NCBI GenBank assembly: GCA_964572225.1 | Contig: CAZNFR010000050.1 | Span: 1-26,375, forward strand | Direction of reading: 5' to 3' | Source of the DNA: CAZNFR01 sp964572225 | GTDB taxonomy: Bacteria; Bacteroidota; Bacteroidia; Bacteroidales; GCA-2748055 | DNA: 26,375 nt | Part shown: in pieces, positions 23,218 to 26,375 of the stretch | How the letters are laid out: each line of letters opens with the position of its first letter | Position numbering within the stretch: position 1 is the stretch's first letter | Position numbers and translations under genes: made by a program | Notes under the pieces: model-generated | Told to the model about the DNA's origin: nothing | The model's database searches: none | The model's input: only the letters and a program-made list of their open reading frames with translations

Positions 23218-24198
23218 ATGAAGATCCTTGCAATGGGCAATGCCCTGGTTGATATCCTTACCCCTGTTTCGGATGATTCAATTCTTAATAAATTCGGATT
23301 CCAAAAAGGAAGTATGACCCTGGTTGACCTTGAATTATCTCATCTTTTACAGGTGGAAACCACGGGGTTTAAAAAATCCATGGCATCCGGTGGATCAGCA
23401 GCCAATACCATTCACGGTACCGCTCACCTGGGAATTCCCTCCGGCTATATCGGTAAAATCGGAAACGACGATGTAGGTAAGTTTTTTCAAAAAGATATGG
23501 AGCAACATGGAATCCACTCTGTACTCTATCATTCCATGCTCGATACCGGCAGGGTCATGGCTTTTATTAGTACCGACTCAGAACGCACCATGGCTACCTA
23601 CCTTGGTGCCGCTTCAGAGATCAGCGATGCAGATATTACTTCCGATATTTTCCAGGGGTATACTCATTTTTACATTGAAGGCTACCTTATCAATAACAAA
23701 AGACTGATCTCCAAGGCACTGAGGCTGGCCCGTACCAGCGGACTCAAAACCTGTATCGACCTTGCCAGCTTTAACATCGTTGAACAGCATAAAAAGAACC
23801 TTTGTAAAGCGCTATCCAAATCCATTGATATCATCTTTGCCAATGAAGATGAAGCAAGGGCAATCAGCGGACAGGATCCACAAGGAGCTCTTGATTTTCT
23901 CTCTCAACTCTGCGATATCGCCGTGGTTAAACTGGGTGAGAGAGGCTCTCTCGTCAAAAGGGGAAACGAAAGTCATGAAGTGCCGTCATTCATAGTTAAC
24001 AGCATAGATACAACGGGTGCCGGTGATCTTTTTGCCTCCGGGTTTCTTTATGGATTGAGTAAGGATCTTCCCCTCGATAAATGTGCAAGAATCGGGAACT
24101 ATATTGCTTCCGAAGTGGTGCAGATCATTGGCCCCAAACTAAGCGAAAAAACCTGGGAAGAGATCCGTGTCCGCGTCCTGGAACTCGAAAAGGAATAA
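23218..24198 (+). CDS. PfkB-family sugar/nucleoside kinase (adenosine-kinase-like)
   Basis: A 326-residue ribokinase-fold kinase. It starts MKILAMGNALVDILTPV, then the substrate-side SGGSAANTIHGTAHLG (with the paired glycines of the family) and GKIGNDDVGKFF; the second PfkB signature near the C-terminus, NSIDTTGAGDLFASGFLYG, carries the catalytic Asp and the anion hole. An IFANEDEARAISG strand precedes it. Such enzymes phosphorylate ribose, adenosine or related sugars with ATP in the cytosol; the NALVD start and overall layout resemble adenosine-kinase-like members common in Bacteroidota. The substrate cannot be fixed from sequence. I moved the start to 23218 because a promoter overlaps the earlier TTG. 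It ends 2 nt from the convergent leuB stop. Confidence 0.88.
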   Translation: MKILAMGNALVDILTPVSDDSILNKFGFQKGSMTLVDLELSHLLQVETTGFKKSMASGGSAANTIHGTAHLGIPSGYIGKIGNDDVGKFFQKDMEQHGIHSVLYHSMLDTGRVMAFISTDSERTMATYLGAASEISDADITSDIFQGYTHFYIEGYLINNKRLISKALRLARTSGLKTCIDLASFNIVEQHKKNLCKALSKSIDIIFANEDEARAISGQDPQGALDFLSQLCDIAVVKLGERGSLVKRGNESHEVPSFIVNSIDTTGAGDLFASGFLYGLSKDLPLDKCARIGNYIASEVVQIIGPKLSEKTWEEIRVRVLELEKE

Positions 24199-24200
24199 TC

Positions 24201-25259
24201 TTAAAGATTGGCTGCCAGCCAGTCTCCCACTTCCGAAGTTTTCCATGCCTTTCCAGCGGCAATATCCTCTGTAACCACCCCTTCATCCATGGAACGATCC
24301 ACGACTGCTCTTACTGCTGCGGCTTCTTCGGTAAGATCCAGGGACAATTCAAGCAACATAGCGGCTGAAAGGACGGTTGCCAGGGGATTAGCAATGTCTT
24401 TGCCTGCGGCCTGGGGGTATGAACCATGGATAGGTTCAAAGACCGAAGTGTGTATTCCCACAGATGCCGAAGGGAGTAATCCCAGGGAACCGGTAATCAC
24501 ACTTGCTTCATCCGAGAGGATATCCCCAAACATATTCTCGGTAAGCATCACATCAAACTTTGCGGGCCACTGAATAATCTGCATTGCAGCATTATCCACA
24601 AACATATAATCCACCTCCACATCCGGGTGGGAGGGTACCATTTCCTGAACCGTTTCCCTCCAGAGTCTTGAAGAAGCAAGAACATTGGCCTTGTCAACCA
24701 CGGTAAGCCGTCGATTTCTTTTTTTCGCATAGTCGAAAGCCAGACGGGTAATCCTTTCAATTTCCTCCCGGGTGTAGATACAAGTATCATACGCCGTATT
24801 TCCGTCCTCCGATCTGCCCCGGGGTTCACCAAAATAAATTCCTCCGGTTAGCTCTCTGATCACTACGAAATCGGCTCCTTCAACCAGGTCGGGCCGCAGG
24901 GGTGATTTGTGGATAAGGGATTTAAAGGTTGTAACCGGTCTGATGTTGGCATATAGTCCGAGTTTTTTTCTCATGGCCAGCAATCCCTGTTCGGGCCTCA
25001 CTTTCGCTTTGGGATCGTTATCGTATTTCGGATCTCCGATGGCTCCAAAAAGAACAGCATCTGAATCCATGCAAAGTTTATAGGTTTCATCCGGAAAGGG
25101 ATTTCCCGTCTTGTCTATGGCTGCTGCACCCACATAGGCGTTTGTAAAATCAAAGGAATGTCCGAATTTTTTTCCTGTGGCTTTGAGGACCTTAATGGCC
25201 TGTTCTACGATTTCCGGGCCAATTCCATCGCCGGGAAGCACTGCAATCTTGAAATTCAT
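24201..25259 (-). CDS. leuB: 3-Isopropylmalate dehydrogenase
   Basis: A 352-residue NAD-dependent enzyme that oxidises 3-isopropylmalate in leucine synthesis. Seen are the N-terminal AVLPGDGIGPEIV, the LeuB-type loop VRPEQGLLAMRKKLGLYANIRP, REL-TGGIYFGEPRG, VDKANVLASSRLWR (catalytic Lys), the metal-side VDNAAMQII and TENMFGDILSDEASVI, and EPIHGSYPQAAGKDIANPLA, which together mark IPMDH rather than isocitrate dehydrogenase. It lies 32 nt after a LeuA-family gene on the same strand, consistent with a leu operon entering from the right edge. The stop is 2 nt from that of the converging kinase gene. Confidence 0.96.
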   Translation of the reverse strand: MNFKIAVLPGDGIGPEIVEQAIKVLKATGKKFGHSFDFTNAYVGAAAIDKTGNPFPDETYKLCMDSDAVLFGAIGDPKYDNDPKAKVRPEQGLLAMRKKLGLYANIRPVTTFKSLIHKSPLRPDLVEGADFVVIRELTGGIYFGEPRGRSEDGNTAYDTCIYTREEIERITRLAFDYAKKRNRRLTVVDKANVLASSRLWRETVQEMVPSHPDVEVDYMFVDNAAMQIIQWPAKFDVMLTENMFGDILSDEASVITGSLGLLPSASVGIHTSVFEPIHGSYPQAAGKDIANPLATVLSAAMLLELSLDLTEEAAAVRAVVDRSMDEGVVTEDIAAGKAWKTSEVGDWLAANL

Positions 25260-25291
25260 GTCTGGATATTTGTAGTTTAATGGTTTCGGGT

Positions 25292-26375
25292 TTATTTGGC
25301 CACAGCTTTATTTTTTGGTGGAAGGGACTCCAGAATGTTCAGCATGCGAATGGTACATTTGATCGCTGCCACGGTCTGGTCCGAATCCAGTCCGCGGGTC
25401 TTAAAGGATTCTCCGTTATGTTCCCAGGTAATCACACATTCCACAAGTGCATCAGTCTTTCCCCCGGGAGGGATGGTGACCATATAATCTTTGAGAACCG
25501 GATGGCTTCTGTCCAGTCGGTCGTAAATCCTCCATAAGGCCCTCATAAAAGCATCGTATTGTCCATCACCCGATGCCGTCTCCTGGTATACCTTTCCATT
25601 AATCTCTATGCTGAGTGTGGCCATAGACCTCAGCCCGGCTGCAACCGAAAGAGAATAATTTAAAATCTTAATTTTCTTCTCTATTCTCTCACTTTTAAGA
25701 ACATCAGAAATGATATAGGGGAGGTCTTCCTTTGTAACCGTCTCCTTCTTGTCCCCCAGTTCAATCACCTTCTGAGTGATAAGCTTCATTTCATTCTTAT
25801 CGAGTTCAATCCCCAGCTCCTCAAGATTTTTCATGATGCTGGCCTTTCCCGACATCTTTCCGAGTGCATAGGTTCGTTTCCGGCCAAAGCGTTCCGGAAG
25901 CAAATCGTTGAAATAAAGGTTATCCTTCTGATCTCCATCGGCATGGATGCCGCTGGTCTGGGTAAATACATTTTCACCAATGAGGGGCTTATTAGCCGGA
26001 ATCCGAATACCGGAGAAAGTTTCCACAAATTTACTGACCAGGTAAAGTTTCTGGACATTCACATTCAGGGATCCTTTAAAATGATCCTGAACTATTCCGA
26101 TAACACTGGAAAGTGGAACATTGCCCGCACGTTCTCCCAAACCGTTCAATGTGGTATGTATACAGGTAATGCCTGCTTTGATGGCAGAATATACATTGGC
26201 GGTGGCCAGATCATAATCGTTATGCGCGTGAAAATCAAAGGTAAGATCGGGATAACGGTCACGCATATCCTTGCAATAATCATACACCTCCTGATGGTTC
26301 AGAATTCCGAGGGTATCGGGAAGCATATAATGATCAATATTTTCATCCTTAAGGGCGTCCAGGATCTGATACACA
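25292..26375 (-). CDS. LeuA-family synthase (2-isopropylmalate synthase-like or citramalate synthase-like), 5' end outside the window
   Basis: 360 residues of a Claisen-condensing enzyme; the frame is open to the window end, so the N-terminal barrel with the catalytic R-DG-Q segment is missing here. Visible are DTLGI, the metal-binding FDFHAHNDYDLATAN, the loop LNGLGERAGNVPL, HADGDQKDNLYF, a connecting helix region, and a C-terminal LeuA-type regulatory (dimer) domain with GDGQYDAFMRALWRI and GLDSDQTVAAIKCTIRML. In Bacteroides-type leu operons a second, divergent LeuA-like gene precedes leuB, and this position agrees. The product could act as a second 2-isopropylmalate synthase or make citramalate for isoleucine; the deciding active-site residues lie mostly beyond the edge. 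Confidence 0.85.
   Translation of the reverse strand, partial: VYQILDALKDENIDHYMLPDTLGILNHQEVYDYCKDMRDRYPDLTFDFHAHNDYDLATANVYSAIKAGITCIHTTLNGLGERAGNVPLSSVIGIVQDHFKGSLNVNVQKLYLVSKFVETFSGIRIPANKPLIGENVFTQTSGIHADGDQKDNLYFNDLLPERFGRKRTYALGKMSGKASIMKNLEELGIELDKNEMKLITQKVIELGDKKETVTKEDLPYIISDVLKSERIEKKIKILNYSLSVAAGLRSMATLSIEINGKVYQETASGDGQYDAFMRALWRIYDRLDRSHPVLKDYMVTIPPGGKTDALVECVITWEHNGESFKTRGLDSDQTVAAIKCTIRMLNILESLPPKNKAVAK

Noticed and set aside
1..26375. Insertion sequences, integrases, phage genes or defence systems
   Set aside because: I read through the coding frames and found no transposase, integrase, phage structural or restriction/Cas motif, so the glycan block has no visible mobile element of its own here.

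Overview
The window looks like chromosomal DNA of a Bacteroidota bacterium, probably of the Bacteroidales/Marinilabiliales kind. The signs are promoter elements of the Bacteroidota primary sigma factor type (TTTG, about 19 nt, TAnnTTTG), which sit in front of several genes and help choose their starts; a single-chain glycyl-tRNA synthetase; a YfhO-type membrane protein; a lipoprotein with FG-GAP/VCBS repeats; and a leuA-like gene directly before leuB. I could not run searches, so family names rest on motifs, length and context.

Left part (1-8870, all on the minus strand, visibly more A/T-rich than the rest): a surface-glycan module running from a GT2 glycosyltransferase through a GNGPSL-motif protein resembling GT42 sialyltransferases, a NeuB-family nonulosonate synthase, a fused CMP-nonulosonate synthetase/HAD phosphatase, a fused methyltransferase/polysaccharide pyruvyltransferase and a YfhO-like membrane protein, to a short LamG-like ORF. 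Several of these genes overlap. Together they suggest synthesis, CMP activation and transfer of a sialic-acid-like sugar, with methyl and pyruvyl decoration of a glycan. This is the most interesting part of the window.

Middle (8877-20276): glyQS (minus) borders the glycan module. Divergent from it are a seven-repeat lipoprotein and nadB (L-aspartate oxidase), both on plus. nadB converges on and overlaps an S9 prolyl-oligopeptidase-type secreted peptidase (minus). Then, on minus, comes a rhodanese-aceE-aceF unit for the E1 (homodimeric type) and E2 subunits of pyruvate dehydrogenase. No E3 gene is in the window.

Right part (20277-26375): an intergenic region with a long hairpin and a G-rich repeat that could form a G-quadruplex lies before an Aquifex-type aconitase (plus). 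A 469-nt gap follows, holding a decayed secreted-protein gene, a tRNA terminator and small palindromes, and then tRNA-Asn(GUU) on minus. Back-to-back promoters serve tRNA-Asn and a PfkB-family kinase (plus). The kinase converges to within 2 nt of leuB (minus), preceded by a LeuA-family synthase cut by the window end. Aside from the glycan module, most of the window is housekeeping metabolism: pyruvate to acetyl-CoA, aconitase, NAD synthesis and branched-chain amino acid synthesis.
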